Source of the DNA: CAWIJJ01 sp963836405
GTDB lineage: Bacteria; Acidobacteriota; Terriglobia; Bryobacterales; Bryobacteraceae
Reading direction: 5' to 3'
Length of the DNA stretch: 64,000 nucleotides
Assembly: GCA_963836405.1 (NCBI GenBank)
Contig: CAWIJL010000009.1
Location: 341,720-405,719 of the forward strand
Part shown: piece by piece, positions 12,580-22,559 of the stretch
How the letters are laid out: each line of letters opens with the position of its first letter
Position numbering within the stretch: position 1 is the first letter of the stretch
Translations under genes and position numbers: made by a program
Notes under the pieces: generated by a model
Databases searched by the model: none
Told to the model about the DNA's origin: nothing
Seen by the model: only the letters and a program-made list of their open reading frames with translations

Positions 12580-13027
12580 CTAAAACACGATGACTCCACG
12601 GCTGGTGGAACTCAGCGTCAGGCTGAGCGGAATAAATGTCAGCGGCACGTACGGATACGATACCGATACGACCACAGCGGAGCCGGGCTTGTTGCCCGGA
12701 TCTACGGGTGAAGCCGCAGCCGGATACTCGACGTTGATGGTGAGAGTGTCGAGATGCAGAACTCCGGCCTTTGCAAAGGCCTTCACAACGTCGGTGATGT
12801 TGCTGTAGCCGGTAGCTCCGCTCGGCGGATCACCGGTCGCGGTACGGGAGCTTCCGTGCACAATCGCGTACCGGGTTCAGGGCCCGGGCTGCGTTGGCGA
12901 GCGATGTATAGACCAGCAGGAGGCGGTCGAACTCGACGCTGGCGATGATGACCGTCAGCAGGATCATGGTTACGAGTGCGAACTCGACCAACGCAGCACC
13001 ACGCTCCTCATGCCGCCGGCTGCTCAT
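12580..13027 (-). CDS. TadE/TadF-like pseudopilin, second copy
   Basis: The start at 13027 gives MSSRRHEERGAALVEFALVT, with the TadE pattern G-A-A-L-V-E-F-A at the prepilin-type site, followed by a hydrophobic helix and SLANAARA. The end reads VVVSVSYPYVPLTFIPLSL, typical of TadE tails, with the stop at 12580. One frame change lies near 12850. Its ATG overlaps the stop of the preceding pseudopilin (ATGA), which indicates translational coupling. It is expected to be processed by the prepilin peptidase encoded at 18977-19491. Confidence 0.75.
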
Positions 13028-13549
13028 TGCAGCACCCTCATCCTTGCCTGCCGGTGAACTGCCGTGGACGGCAAGGTGGCGTGAATCCCCAGTCCGGGGA
13101 ACTCCCACAAAGGGACGATCGGCTGGTAAGTATAGGTGACATCCACTGCGCCGATTATGTAAGTGATGCTGGGAGTACCCTCTGGGGTATCCGCGGCAGG
13201 CGGGGCGCCTGCCGGCGCCGTTGCCCGGAACTACAGCTTGCTCCAACCATGTCGCTCTTCTAGAAACGCATATTTGAATGCTTGCCGTGTTCGGTAGACT
13301 GGCAAGTTCGTTGCTCACGAGCGCCTGCACTTGAGAGAGCGACGGCCCGGTTCCGCCGGAAACCGACACTCCGGCGCTGGTATAGTACTGGGCGCCCGCC
13401 CGCGCAGCATTCGCCACGGAGATCCACGCATAGAACAAAGCTCCAAAGTTCACCACGTTGATGATCAACAGGAGCAGGAAGGGCAGAATCAGCGCGCACT
13501 CAACCGCTGATTGACCCGAGCACCTTGGATTTGCCGCCATCCGTCTCAT
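13024..13549 (-). CDS. TadE-like pseudopilin, first copy
   Basis: The start at 13549 gives MRRMAANPRCSGQSAVECAL followed by a strong hydrophobic helix (ILPFLLLLIINVVNFGALFYAW) and ANAARAGAQYY. The Cys-Ala-Leu after the glutamate is a slight variant of the usual E-F/T-A-L. The last segment, in another frame, reads DVTYTYQPIVPLWEFPGLG and ends at a TGA (13024-13026) that overlaps the ATG of the next gene. The length is about 174 residues with one or two frame changes near 13250-13150. It is a structural or accessory subunit of the Flp pilus. Confidence 0.75.
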
Positions 13550-13927
13550 CGGAATCTCTCCGTTTGACCTCCTCGAGAAATCTGCGAAACTCCCGCTGCT
13601 CGCCGGACGTTTCGAACACGAACGCAACACAGAATCCGCCGCCGAACTGGCGAACTACTTTCCCCCACGCCCCGCCGAACCGGTACGATTCCGATCGGCC
13701 GGCCGGGTCGCGGGGATCCTCCAAGCCGATGTGGATGTAGGTTCCCAGGTAGAAGACCTCGGGAGCGACGATAGAGCGCCGCCAAGCCCGCAGTCTTTTA
13801 CCTGACGCGGGCTTGAAGCCCCGCCCGTCCAGTACCGGGCCAGAAGGTTCTTCGGCACGAAACGTGACGAAGCCCGGCGCTCGACTACTCCGGCTCTGAG
13901 TTTCCTGCTCCCCAATTTGAAATCCAC
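13500..13927 (-). CDS. PilZ-domain protein in the pilus operon (frameshifted)
   Basis: The sequence carries a PilZ c-di-GMP-binding pattern: ERRASSRF (the RxxxR element) followed about 25 residues later by KDCGLGGA (the D/N-x-S-x-x-G element, here with Cys-Gly in place of Ser). The rest, GSYRFGGAWGKVVRQ and FVFETSGEQREFRRFLEEV, fits the barrel and C-terminal helix. I chose a GTG at 13927. Frame changes near 13790 split it. The frame runs to 13500, but another frame has a TGA at 13546-13548 overlapping the tadE ATG, which may be the natural end. It suggests c-di-GMP control of piliation. Confidence 0.6.
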
Positions 13928-14372
13928 TGCCGCTTCATCCGTAAGGAAGTCGTTCCCAATTGTTGGGCCGTGGTTCCGGTCCCGCCTGCCCCCGGCCCAA
14001 TATCGGCTAAGATCTCGAGCGAACCGATCATGAGTTGATCGCCGACCTGGGTGCCCGAATCGACAATGCTCCTCGCCGGCAGTTGCAGGACACTGGAGCA
14101 TTTCCAGATCACCCCGGGAATGCGCAGCGGCGCCAGGTTCTCGATGACATGGACAACGCGCCTCTCTGCGTCCAGATAAATGACATCAATCGCAAACCGC
14201 AGGCCGATCGTGTGGACTCCTGGGAGGGAATCACCCAAAGTGCCTCGTCCGAACGCATCCGGACCTTACCGAAAAGGCCACGCAGCCGGGCAAACGGCGT
14301 GTCGGCAACCGTGACTCCGAGATTGAGAAACGATTGCCCGGTGACATTGAAGGCGCAATAGAGGGTCTTCAC
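13885..14372 (-). CDS. DUF192 family protein
   Basis: The GTG start at 14372 gives MKTLYCAFNVTGQSFLNLGV. Family hallmarks are visible: ADTPFARLRGLFG, then GLRFAIDVIYLD, then VLQLPARSIVDSGTQVGDQL. DUF192 proteins are small and mostly exported in other bacteria, and they commonly accompany Tad loci; their biochemical role is unknown. One frame change lies near 14220. The 3' end is uncertain because the frame continues past the conserved part to 13885 and overlaps the PilZ gene. Its GTG overlaps the probable TGA of the small membrane protein upstream. Confidence 0.65.
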
Positions 14373-14505
14373 GGTTGCCCCTTTTCACATTTTCGAAATG
14401 CCGGCCGCCTAATCGATGTGTCTTGCGGCGGCGCTGAATCAAAACGAGCACGAGCAACACAGCCAGTGCTCCTGCAACGACGCGAATGATAGTAACGTTA
14501 TCCAT
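14369..14505 (-). CDS. Small single-helix membrane protein between tadC and DUF192
   Basis: The ATG at 14505 is preceded by AAAGGAG eight bases upstream, an excellent ribosome binding site. The product starts MDNVTIIRVVAGALAVLLVL, a single membrane helix followed by a basic QRRRKTHR stretch. Read literally, the frame runs on into the next gene to 14266. One base change earlier it would stop at a TGA overlapping the GTG of DUF192 (14369-14372), giving about 45 residues. The overlap pattern matches the rest of the operon, so I favour the short product. Confidence 0.55.
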
Positions 14506-14518
14506 AGCAATGCTCCTT

Positions 14519-15447
14519 TTACTCACTCATAGTCCAGAAGAATTGGGCGAAACTCTCAGACATGCTGATCATTGAAGGCGCCAATACCACCACGAAGATC
14601 GAAGGGAAGATAAAGATGACCAGAGGAAGTACCAGTTTGACCGTCGTCTTAGCCGCCTGCTCTTCGGCCTTTTGCCGCCGTTGCGTGCGTAGCGTATCGG
14701 AGTAGATCCGCAAAGTCTTGGCGATACTGGTGCCGAAGATATCCGACTGCACCAGCGTATTGACGAAAGCGCGCACGCTCGGGACACGTTCGTCCGCTCC
14801 GCCATGTCCTTCAAAGTTTGTTCCCGCGGATTCCCAGCCTTCTGTTCCAAAACGGTCAATCCCAACTCGTCCGCCACTTCCGGTTGGCTCACCCGCAGTT
14901 CGCGGGAAACGCGCTGGAGCGTCTGCTCCATGCTCAAACCGGCCTCCGTGCAGATCACCATCAGGTCCAGCGCCTCCGGCAGGCCCAGACCGATGGCGAG
15001 TTTTCGATTCGCAATGCGGTTTCCGAGCCAGAGATCCGGCAGCAGCCATCCAAACCTGCTACGGCCAGGAAGACGACTAAAAGGATTGAAGCGTATAACC
15101 CCGTGACGATTGCCGAGAAGCGCCAGCGACAGCAGCACCAGCCACTTTTCCTCCGTAAAACAAATTGACCGCGCCCTCCTGCCGGTAGCCGGCCCGGATC
15201 AGCCGCTTCTGAAGGACCGATACGTCCTGGCGCTCCGCGGCAGCACATTCTGGAAGGGCCGCACAATCTGCTCCACCCTGCCCTCCGTCTTGTGAAACAC
15301 GTTTGCTCAAGCGCGCCGCCGGACCGGGCCGATTCGGTCCGACCGACTCGGACAGTCATTCCGGACGGCATCGCGGTAGAAAAGCAGCAGACCGGCGCTG
15401 GCAAGCAGGCCGAAGGTGCCGAGAAATGCCAGTATCAGCAATGCCAT
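14519..15447 (-). CDS. tadC: Tad inner-membrane platform protein TadC (frameshifted)
   Basis: The ATG at 15447 gives MALLILAFLGTFGLLASAGL, a membrane helix. The central type II secretion F-domain reads GLPEALDLMVICTEAGLSMEQ, then ELGLTVLEQKAGNPREQTL, with QRRQKAEEQAAK just before the final membrane helices (LVLPLVIFIFPSIFVVVLAPS). It ends at 14519. The length, about 309 residues, is normal for TadC. Three or so frame changes lie at 14750-15330. With TadB it forms the inner-membrane platform energised by CpaF. Confidence 0.8.
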
Positions 15448-15456
15448 ATGGTTTCC

Positions 15457-16419
15457 TCAAATGCGAATCCGTACGATTTTGCGGATGCAAAGACCACCGA
15501 TCACCGTCATCGCCAACCCGGCATACATGCATTTGCGTCCGGTCGGATGGGTCCACAGCATGCTGATCTGCTCTGGACTAATGAGGTACAACAGGAAACC
15601 CAGCACTACCGGCATGATCGACAGGATCCATCCCGACATGCGGCCCTGCGCCGTATGGACCCGCACCTGCTGCTGCAAACGGAAATTTTCGCGAATCAGG
15701 TGCGCGACATTGTCCAGGATCTCGGTCAGGTTGCCCCCGGTTTCGGTTTGAATCAGAACGGCGGTGACGATCATCCGCACCTCTCCGATCGGCATTCGGT
15801 ACTGGAGATTCAGCATCGCGACGCGCAACTCCAGTCCGTAGTTCTGCTCGTCGAAACACTGGCGGAACTCCCGTCGGATCGGCTCCGGCGATTCCTTGGA
15901 TGCCATGGCCATGGCGGAGGAGAAACTGTGGCCGGCGCGGATGGCTGCGACCATCAGGTCGAGGGCCTCGGGCAGGAACTGCCGCATCTGCTCGAATCGC
16001 GCTTTGCGCTTCCGGAGCACAAAGCGAACGGACCGCGCCGCCGCAAAAGCGACAAGACACTGAGAGAAAGGCGTCCGGTCCGCAGTATAGACCAGCGTAC
16101 CGGTTGACAACCCCAGCAGAGTCGCCATGAGAGAAGTCGGCCGACAGTCCAATTCAAGTCCGCCTGGTAGAGCAGCAGTCGCAGGCTTCGGGAGAGATCG
16201 GCCCTCCGCAGGAGGTCGTCGAGCCACGCGTACCGTGCTAGGCGGTCCTCCATGGCGAACGATCGCATCGCGTCTTCCAGCGGCGCGGCTTTGCGGCGCA
16301 CCGATAGCTCCAGGCGGGCAGTGGTTGCTCCGATTCCTTGGATCGCGGCTCCAGAAATGGCAAACCCCGCCAAAACAACCGCTGTGAAGAAGGCTCAGAA
16401 TACAAGCAAGAATCCACAT
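15457..16419 (-). CDS. tadB: Tad inner-membrane platform protein TadB (N-terminal frameshift)
   Basis: The C-terminal two thirds is intact: FEQMRQFLPEALDLMVAAIRAGHSF, IRREFRQCFDEQNYGLELR, TETGGNLTEILDNVAHLIRE, then two terminal helices. These are the type II secretion F-domain motifs of TadB. The N-terminal 100 residues are out of frame in places (the true lead probably reads WILACILSLL then MAGFAISGAAIQGIGA). It starts about 10 bases after the stop of cpaF and ends about 10 bases before tadC. Confidence 0.8.
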   Translation of the reverse strand: MWILACILSLLHSGCFGGVCHFWSRDPRNRSNHCPPGAIGAPQSRAAGRRDAIVRHGGPPSTVRVARRPPAEGRSLPKPATAALPGGLELDCRPTSLMATLLGLSTGTLVYTADRTPFSQCLVAFAAARSVRFVLRKRKARFEQMRQFLPEALDLMVAAIRAGHSFSSAMAMASKESPEPIRREFRQCFDEQNYGLELRVAMLNLQYRMPIGEVRMIVTAVLIQTETGGNLTEILDNVAHLIRENFRLQQQVRVHTAQGRMSGWILSIMPVVLGFLLYLISPEQISMLWTHPTGRKCMYAGLAMTVIGGLCIRKIVRIRI

Positions 16420-16429
16420 GCGCCGGTTC

Positions 16430-17723
<1,294 letters not shown>

Positions 17724-17724
<1 letters not shown>

Positions 17725-18971
17725 TACCCGAAAAGGCCCCAGGTTCCCTTTTTCCTTGTAGGTTGCAGCGGTTTCCCGCAGGCGCTCCGCGCCAGCGCGC
17801 GTAACGCCTGCGCCAGCGCCGATTTCTCGAGGATCAGCGGGTTACCCGTGTTCGCCGCCCGGTGCGCGGCCGCATAGTCATTCGGTATCTTCCATTCGGT
17901 CGCCAACCCCAGGGCCTTCGCACACGGCTCTTCGTCGAACTCCGTCCGGCGGGGATCGTACCGGTTCACCACAACTTCGATTCGCCGTTCCCCGGTCTCC
18001 TGTATGTAGGAGATAAAGCGGCGCGCGCTGTGAAGCGAAGGAATATCGAGCTGCGTTACGAGATAGATGACGTTCGCCATCTGAAAACGGGCTCCGCCGC
18101 TGCGCCCAGGCCGCGCCCCGCATCGATCACCACCCACGAAAATTGATTCCTGGCGATATCGACGAGTTTGGCTGCCGCCCGGCCTTCGATCGCGACCGAA
18201 GGCTGAAAGTCGTCGGGAGCCCGATAAACGGAAATGCCGGACTTATGCTTCCTCACCAGAGTATAGACGAATTCCGCATCCAGCCGCTTGGCGCTCTTTA
18301 GGGCTCGTCGACCGTAAACCGCGGGGTGATTCCCAGCAATACCGAGGTCTCCGAGCTGTGGATTTAAATCTGCCAGCAACACCGGCTCCTCTGCTTCCCA
18401 CCGCAGCGCAATGGCAAAGTTCGACGCAAGGGTGCTGACTCCGCTGCCGCCTTTCGCTGCCCAGAAGACAACGGCGGCCGGCGGCCTTCTTTCTTCCCTG
18501 CATCGCATTTCGCGCCATCGCTCGTCAAGCGCTTCGCGCAAACCGGTTCAATCGGCGCGCTCAAGAACTCACGGGCGCCCGCCCGCATGGACGCCACCAT
18601 CCGATCCGCATCATGCTGGAACAGTAAACCATCACCGTGCTCAAGTTCTTCGCGCAGATTCGTTCGACCAGTTCGAGCGCTAGCTCCTGATCGCCGTCGA
18701 GATCCACCATATACGCCTCGCAGCCCGATTCGAGCACCGGGGAGCTCCTCATATCCCGGATAATCGTGTACGAAGCATGAACTCTCCCGCCTCCCGCTTC
18801 GACGGCCCGCCTCAACTGGTTGCGGTTCACATCTCCGGGAAACAGGAGGGTCACAAGGGGGGGCCTGTTACCGTTCTCCGTCCCGAATCCGTTCGTCGGC
18901 TTTTCGACCGGCCCGGCAGTCCTCGCTGGGCTCACGGTTTGTGGCGCTATGATATCGGAGCCTTCTTGCAT
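17724..18971 (-). CDS. cpaE: CpaE/TadZ pilus localisation protein (frameshifted)
   Basis: The first 140 residues resemble a degenerate response-regulator receiver (VTLLFPGDVNRNQLRRAVEA, MVDLDGDQELALELVERIC). A MinD/ParA-type ATPase follows, with the deviant Walker A AAKGGSGVST and the DLNPQLGDLG switch. The C-terminal part, YLVTQLDIPSLHSARRFISY and VVVNRYDP, is typical of TadZ. Frame changes near 18560 and 18100 split it. TadZ/CpaE proteins position the Tad machinery in the cell. The start at 18971 lies 5 bases after the corrected stop of cpaA. Confidence 0.8.
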
Positions 18972-18976
18972 GGCAG

Positions 18977-19491
18977 TTACCGGGCGAAGAAAGACAACAA
19001 CGTCCCAATCGCGATTGCGGGAGCATACGGGATCGAAAGCCGTTGACCGTTGCCGATCCGCACTCAGGATGGGGCTTCATTCCTGATCTCCGAAGGTGCG
19101 TCGCCAGGCCGGCCATACTATCTAAGACTTGGCCCAAGGAACCATGAAATAGTGCGTAGAAGCCTGCCAGTATCCCGCCCGCAATCCCTGTAAGAATAAA
19201 GGCGAGAAAGAACTGCCAGGGCCCAATCCAGGCTCCTACGCCGGCAGCCAGTTTCAGGTCGCCCATTCCCATTGCTCGCAGGAAGCAGGGCAAACCAAAT
19301 AGCAGCGCGGCCAGGCCAACTCCTCCAAAGCCATGCGCCGCCCCCTGCCATCCCCCCGACAGGCACGAAAAGAGCAGGCCTGAGCATAAGAAGGGGATCA
19401 CGAGCCAATTTGGAATCCGCCGGCTCCGCAGATCCGTCACCGAGGCTATGGCCAGCACGACCACATTTGACCACCAGATAATGGGTTGCAT
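18977..19491 (-). CDS. cpaA: Prepilin peptidase CpaA/TadV (A24 family)
   Basis: The start at 19491 gives a polytopic membrane protein. Both catalytic aspartates of the A24 aspartyl proteases are visible: TDLRSRRIPN in the first loop and GMGDLKLAAGVGAWIG in the second. The C-terminus is shifted near 19035. In the restored frame it ends IPYAPAIAIGTLLSFFAR with a TAA at 18977-18979, the expected tail of this family. It cleaves the Flp pilin and the TadE-like pseudopilins. It starts about 37 bases after the flp stop. Confidence 0.85.
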
Positions 19492-19528
19492 AAGCGATTG
19501 GGCTGAGGGCCAACAGCCCTTTCGTTCA

Positions 19529-19729
19529 TTACAGAAGGTCCGCTGCGTCGTCGATTGCGCCGCCCAATGCCGTGAACAAGCCGCCTACGGCGGTGGCGAC
19601 GGTCTGCATGCCGGCTGTTGCGCCCAAGGCAATGATGCCGACCACAAGGGCATACTCCACCATGTCCTGCCCGCATTCGTCCCGAAGGATCTGCGCGCGC
19701 ACATAAAGCTTCAGAAGAAGGTCTTTCAT
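19529..19729 (-). CDS. flp: Flp-type major pilin
   Basis: This is a 66-residue prepilin. A short lead with positive charges ends at Gly20, followed by QDMVEYALVVGIIALGA. The Gly/Gln cleavage site with Glu at +5 and Tyr at +6 is the Flp signature. The mature protein is a hydrophobic helix with a small Ala/Gly-rich tail. It is the first gene of the pilus locus. A sigma-54-type promoter lies about 60 bases upstream. The gene is intact, unlike most of the downstream genes. Confidence 0.92.
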   Translation of the reverse strand: MKDLLLKLYVRAQILRDECGQDMVEYALVVGIIALGATAGMQTVATAVGGLFTALGGAIDDAADLL

Positions 19730-19790
19730 TCGAAGTGACTCCTAAATTGTGTTTGTTACCCAGGTGTTAATGCTGGGTGGCTGCCTTAAC

Positions 19791-19807
19791 AGCAAGTGCT
19801 CTGCCAA
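19791..19807 (-). promoter_or_regulatory. Sigma-54 (-24/-12) promoter of the flp/Tad locus
   Basis: On the minus strand the bases read TTGGCAGAGCACTTGCT. This matches the sigma-54 consensus TTGGCAC-N5-TTGCT, with the invariant GG and GC separated by exactly 10 bases. It would start transcription near 19780, about 50 bases before the flp ATG at 19729. A sigma-54 activator gene lies 1.3 kb away (21058-22440), which supports the call. Confidence 0.75.
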
Positions 19808-19857
19808 TCGACACTAACCTTTCGTTTCAACCAGCGGGCGCGGTCAACCGGGCTTCT

Positions 19858-19906
19858 GTGTAACCAGCGGTATACACTAACTTCTGCGCTGCTTTGGGCC
19901 GTATAC
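19858..19906. promoter_or_regulatory. Candidate activator-binding sites upstream of the flp promoter
   Basis: Two GTATAC palindromes occur at 19870-19875 and 19901-19906, 31 bases apart (about three helical turns). Each sits in a similar context, roughly C-S-GTATACA. The left one also lies within a GTGTA/TACAC inverted repeat (19858-19862 and 19873-19877). They are about 60-110 bases upstream of the -24/-12 element, where sigma-54 activators usually bind. The assignment is inferred from position and symmetry only. Confidence 0.35.
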
Positions 19907-20074
19907 AGGCATAGTACTTCCAGCCTTTTTCCTGCCCATTCCGAAAGAGGTTCTGCTTCTAGGACTTAATGATCCAGCCTCGGGCTCCTGGGACAAATGG
20001 CACTCGCGGTGCACTGCCAGTTCGGACGGGCCCGGCCAATCCCGCCACCGCCCGAAGCAATCGAGGAGTTCTGA

Positions 20075-21118
20075 ATGCAAGTAGACGTGCGCCGCGAACG
20101 GAGACACTCGATTAATGGCACTCTCGCGCTGAGCTGGATCGATGAACATGGCGTTACTCATTCGCTCACGGTCCAGGCACGCGACACTTGCGCATCGGGC
20201 ATCTGCGTGGAGGCGTCGAGGAGTTTCGAGCCAGGCGCATTGGTATTCCTGAATGGTCCAGGAACGCCCGCCACCGGTCATGCGGTGGTCCGTCATTGCA
20301 CTCAAGGCCCGGAGGGGTATCGCGTGGGCCTGGAGTTCGAGGGCGAAACCAGGAAATCCGTCACTCTCGACCAGGCGGACGTCGAGGATTATTACGAATT
20401 CCTTCAGATCAGTCCCAAGGCCGAAGCGGCAACCATACATCGTATCTACCGCTTTATGGCATTGCGTTTCCACCCGGATAACCCACAGACTGGCGATCCC
20501 GAAAAGTTCCTCCTCCTGAACCGGATCTATTACACACTATCGGATCCGCAACGGCGCACCGAGTACGATGCTTCGCGCAATGCCCCGGACGCCGAAGTGA
20601 GTTCGGTATTCGAGCTGAGCACGTTCGTCAACGGCATCGAAGGTGAAATGAACCGCCGGCTTGGCATTCTGGCGTTACTCTATAACCGGCGGCGCGCCAA
20701 CCCCCAGGAGCCCAGCATCTCTTTGTGGGACCTGGAAAAACGCATGGCTCTACCCCGTGAATATCTCGACTTCGCGACCTGGTACCTCAAGAGCAAGACG
20801 TACATCACCGTGGCTGACAATTCCGACTTCACCCTGACCGCCGCCGGAGTAGACTATGTCGAGGCCAATGCTGAAGATAATCCCGTGCTGAACAGGTTAT
20901 TGAGTGCGGGACCAAGATTGACCGATCCTGGTGTTACACGCCATGAAACCAAGGAGCCCCACATGTATCGCCTGGGGCCTGGTACGGGACCTCGAAAGAC
21001 TAACGACGCGCCCCCCGGATTGCAACCACCATCCCGCAAGAACAAACGGCGAGTAATTCATGCACTCGCAGAGAAGGCGACCGCTTCAGGGGCGCTGCGG
21101 AGACGCAGAATGCGATGA
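20075..21118 (+). CDS. PilZ-DnaJ fusion protein
   Basis: This 347-residue cytosolic protein joins two domains. Residues 1-100 form a PilZ-like domain (RRERRHS at 6-12 and a GICVEAS element at 42-48). Residues 104-165 are a clear J-domain: DYYEFLQISPKA, the HPD motif at 133-135 and LNRIYYTLSDPQRRTEYDAS. The remaining 180 residues are helical, with a winged-helix-like stretch (LPREYLDFATWYLKSKTYI) and a basic tail. J-domains recruit and stimulate Hsp70, and PilZ domains bind c-di-GMP. The gene is divergent from flp, and its last 61 bases overlap the 3' end of the convergent activator gene. Confidence 0.8.
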   Translation: MQVDVRRERRHSINGTLALSWIDEHGVTHSLTVQARDTCASGICVEASRSFEPGALVFLNGPGTPATGHAVVRHCTQGPEGYRVGLEFEGETRKSVTLDQADVEDYYEFLQISPKAEAATIHRIYRFMALRFHPDNPQTGDPEKFLLLNRIYYTLSDPQRRTEYDASRNAPDAEVSSVFELSTFVNGIEGEMNRRLGILALLYNRRRANPQEPSISLWDLEKRMALPREYLDFATWYLKSKTYITVADNSDFTLTAAGVDYVEANAEDNPVLNRLLSAGPRLTDPGVTRHETKEPHMYRLGPGTGPRKTNDAPPGLQPPSRKNKRRVIHALAEKATASGALRRRRMR

Positions 21119-22440
21119 AGGTATGCCCGGGAAAGACCGAGTTTCTGTGCGGCGAGCGTTTTGTTCCCGGCGCAGTCTTCGACGGTCCGGTGGACCAGGT
21201 CGATCTTGAATTGGCGAATGAGGTACTCGAATTTTTCCGAGTCCTCCGCGTCGCCGTCGTCATGAACGAGCACTTGCATGTGTTCGGGAAGATCCACGCG
21301 CCCGATGCTCGCCTGATCTGTGCGGATCACCGCACCCTGAATTACGTTCTCGAGTTCCCGTATGTTGCCCGGCCAGTCGTAATCCAAAAGCGTTTCCATC
21401 GCGTTGGGTCGGATATCATCGACGGGCTTGTCGTATTCTTTCGAGTAGCGTCTCAGAAAATGCCGGGCAAGCATCGGAATATCCTCAGTACGGTCGCGAA
21501 GGGGCGGCACGTGAATCGACATGACGTTTACGCGGTAGAAAAGGTCTTCGCGGAAGCTGCCGTGGTCCACCATCTCGCCAAGATTACGGTGGGTCGCAAA
21601 CAATACGCGGGCTCGTAGGGGAATCAGCCTGTTACTTCCCAAACGGGAGAATTCCCGCTGCTGGAGGATCCTGAGCAGTTTTACCTGAGTGCCAAGGCTC
21701 AATTCGCCGATCTCGTCCAGAAGCAGAGTGCCCTCGCCGGCCTGTTCGAAGTACCCGATCCTAACACCCGTGCTGCCGGTGAAGGAACCGCGTTCGTGAC
21801 CGAACAGCTCCGATTCGATAAGGGTTTCCGGGATCGCACCACACGAAACCGCGACGAATGGCTGTTGGGCCCGGCTTGATGTCGTATGAATCGCGCGCGC
21901 AACAAGCTCTTTCCCGGTTCCGCTTGCACCGGTGATCAGCACCGAAGCCGGGAGACTCGCCACGCGCCGAATCAAGTCGTAGACGACCTGGGCGCGGCCG
22001 CTCGAACCGACCAGTTGGCCGTAGCCCCGAACAAGGTTCACGGTTTGCCGCATCGTTTCAAGCTCCCGGCGCATCTGGGCCAGATCGTGTGCCCGGCCGA
22101 TTACGACCTTGCATTCCATGAGGGACGGCGGCTTTCGAATACAATCGAAGGCTCCGCGGCGCAAAAACTCGAGAGCCGTGGAGCGCCGCACGTCATCCGT
22201 CATTACGATGATGGGAACTGTCGAGTCTCCGATTCTGTCGTACAGCTCCAATTGGGAATCCAAATTCGAATAGTTAGTATCGAAATCAAAAATCAAGACG
22301 TCTACTGTATCTGACTCTCCTAGGATTTTGCTCAGATTATGCTCGTTTATATCCGATTTGATGGCATATTCCGAGCCCAATGCTGATCTCAACAGCGCTA
22401 CCAATCGAACGTCCAACGAGTATGTTCCGAGTTTCACCAT
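21058..22440 (-). CDS. NtrC-family sigma-54 activator with atypical receiver and loop
   Basis: Residues 1-120 form a receiver-like domain with Asp52 (LIFDFD), Thr81 and Lys103-Pro, but without the N-terminal acidic pair that normally binds magnesium. The AAA+ domain has Walker A GASGTGKE (171-178), GSFTGS (218-223) in place of GAFTGA, Walker B LLLDEIGE (239-246) and RNLGEMVDHGSFREDLFYR. A Fis-type helix-turn-helix (NKTLAAQKLGLSRAYLHRI) ends the protein. It probably activates sigma-54 promoters such as the one at flp. No histidine kinase gene is adjacent. The gene is intact. Confidence 0.9.
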   Translation of the reverse strand: MVKLGTYSLDVRLVALLRSALGSEYAIKSDINEHNLSKILGESDTVDVLIFDFDTNYSNLDSQLELYDRIGDSTVPIIVMTDDVRRSTALEFLRRGAFDCIRKPPSLMECKVVIGRAHDLAQMRRELETMRQTVNLVRGYGQLVGSSGRAQVVYDLIRRVASLPASVLITGASGTGKELVARAIHTTSSRAQQPFVAVSCGAIPETLIESELFGHERGSFTGSTGVRIGYFEQAGEGTLLLDEIGELSLGTQVKLLRILQQREFSRLGSNRLIPLRARVLFATHRNLGEMVDHGSFREDLFYRVNVMSIHVPPLRDRTEDIPMLARHFLRRYSKEYDKPVDDIRPNAMETLLDYDWPGNIRELENVIQGAVIRTDQASIGRVDLPEHMQVLVHDDGDAEDSEKFEYLIRQFKIDLVHRTVEDCAGNKTLAAQKLGLSRAYLHRILRLRSAPEAVAFSASA

Positions 22441-22505
22441 TGCTGCTGCATTGTAGGACCCGCAGGTATGAAATACAACATACGCCGGTACTTTTGATTA
22501 GGGCT

Positions 22506-22537
22506 AAGTACCGAAGTACCAAAGTACCGAAATACCC
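22506..22537. repeat. Four tandem 8-bp units
   Basis: The sequence consists of AAGTACCG, AAGTACCA, AAGTACCG and AAATACCC in direct succession. It lies in the 119-base gap between the end of the small exported protein gene and the start of the sigma-54 activator, on the transcribed side of the latter. Repeat-number change could affect spacing upstream of the activator, but no promoter element is certain here. Confidence 0.6.
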
Positions 22538-22559
22538 AGCCCGAGGAGATCAGCCGGCA

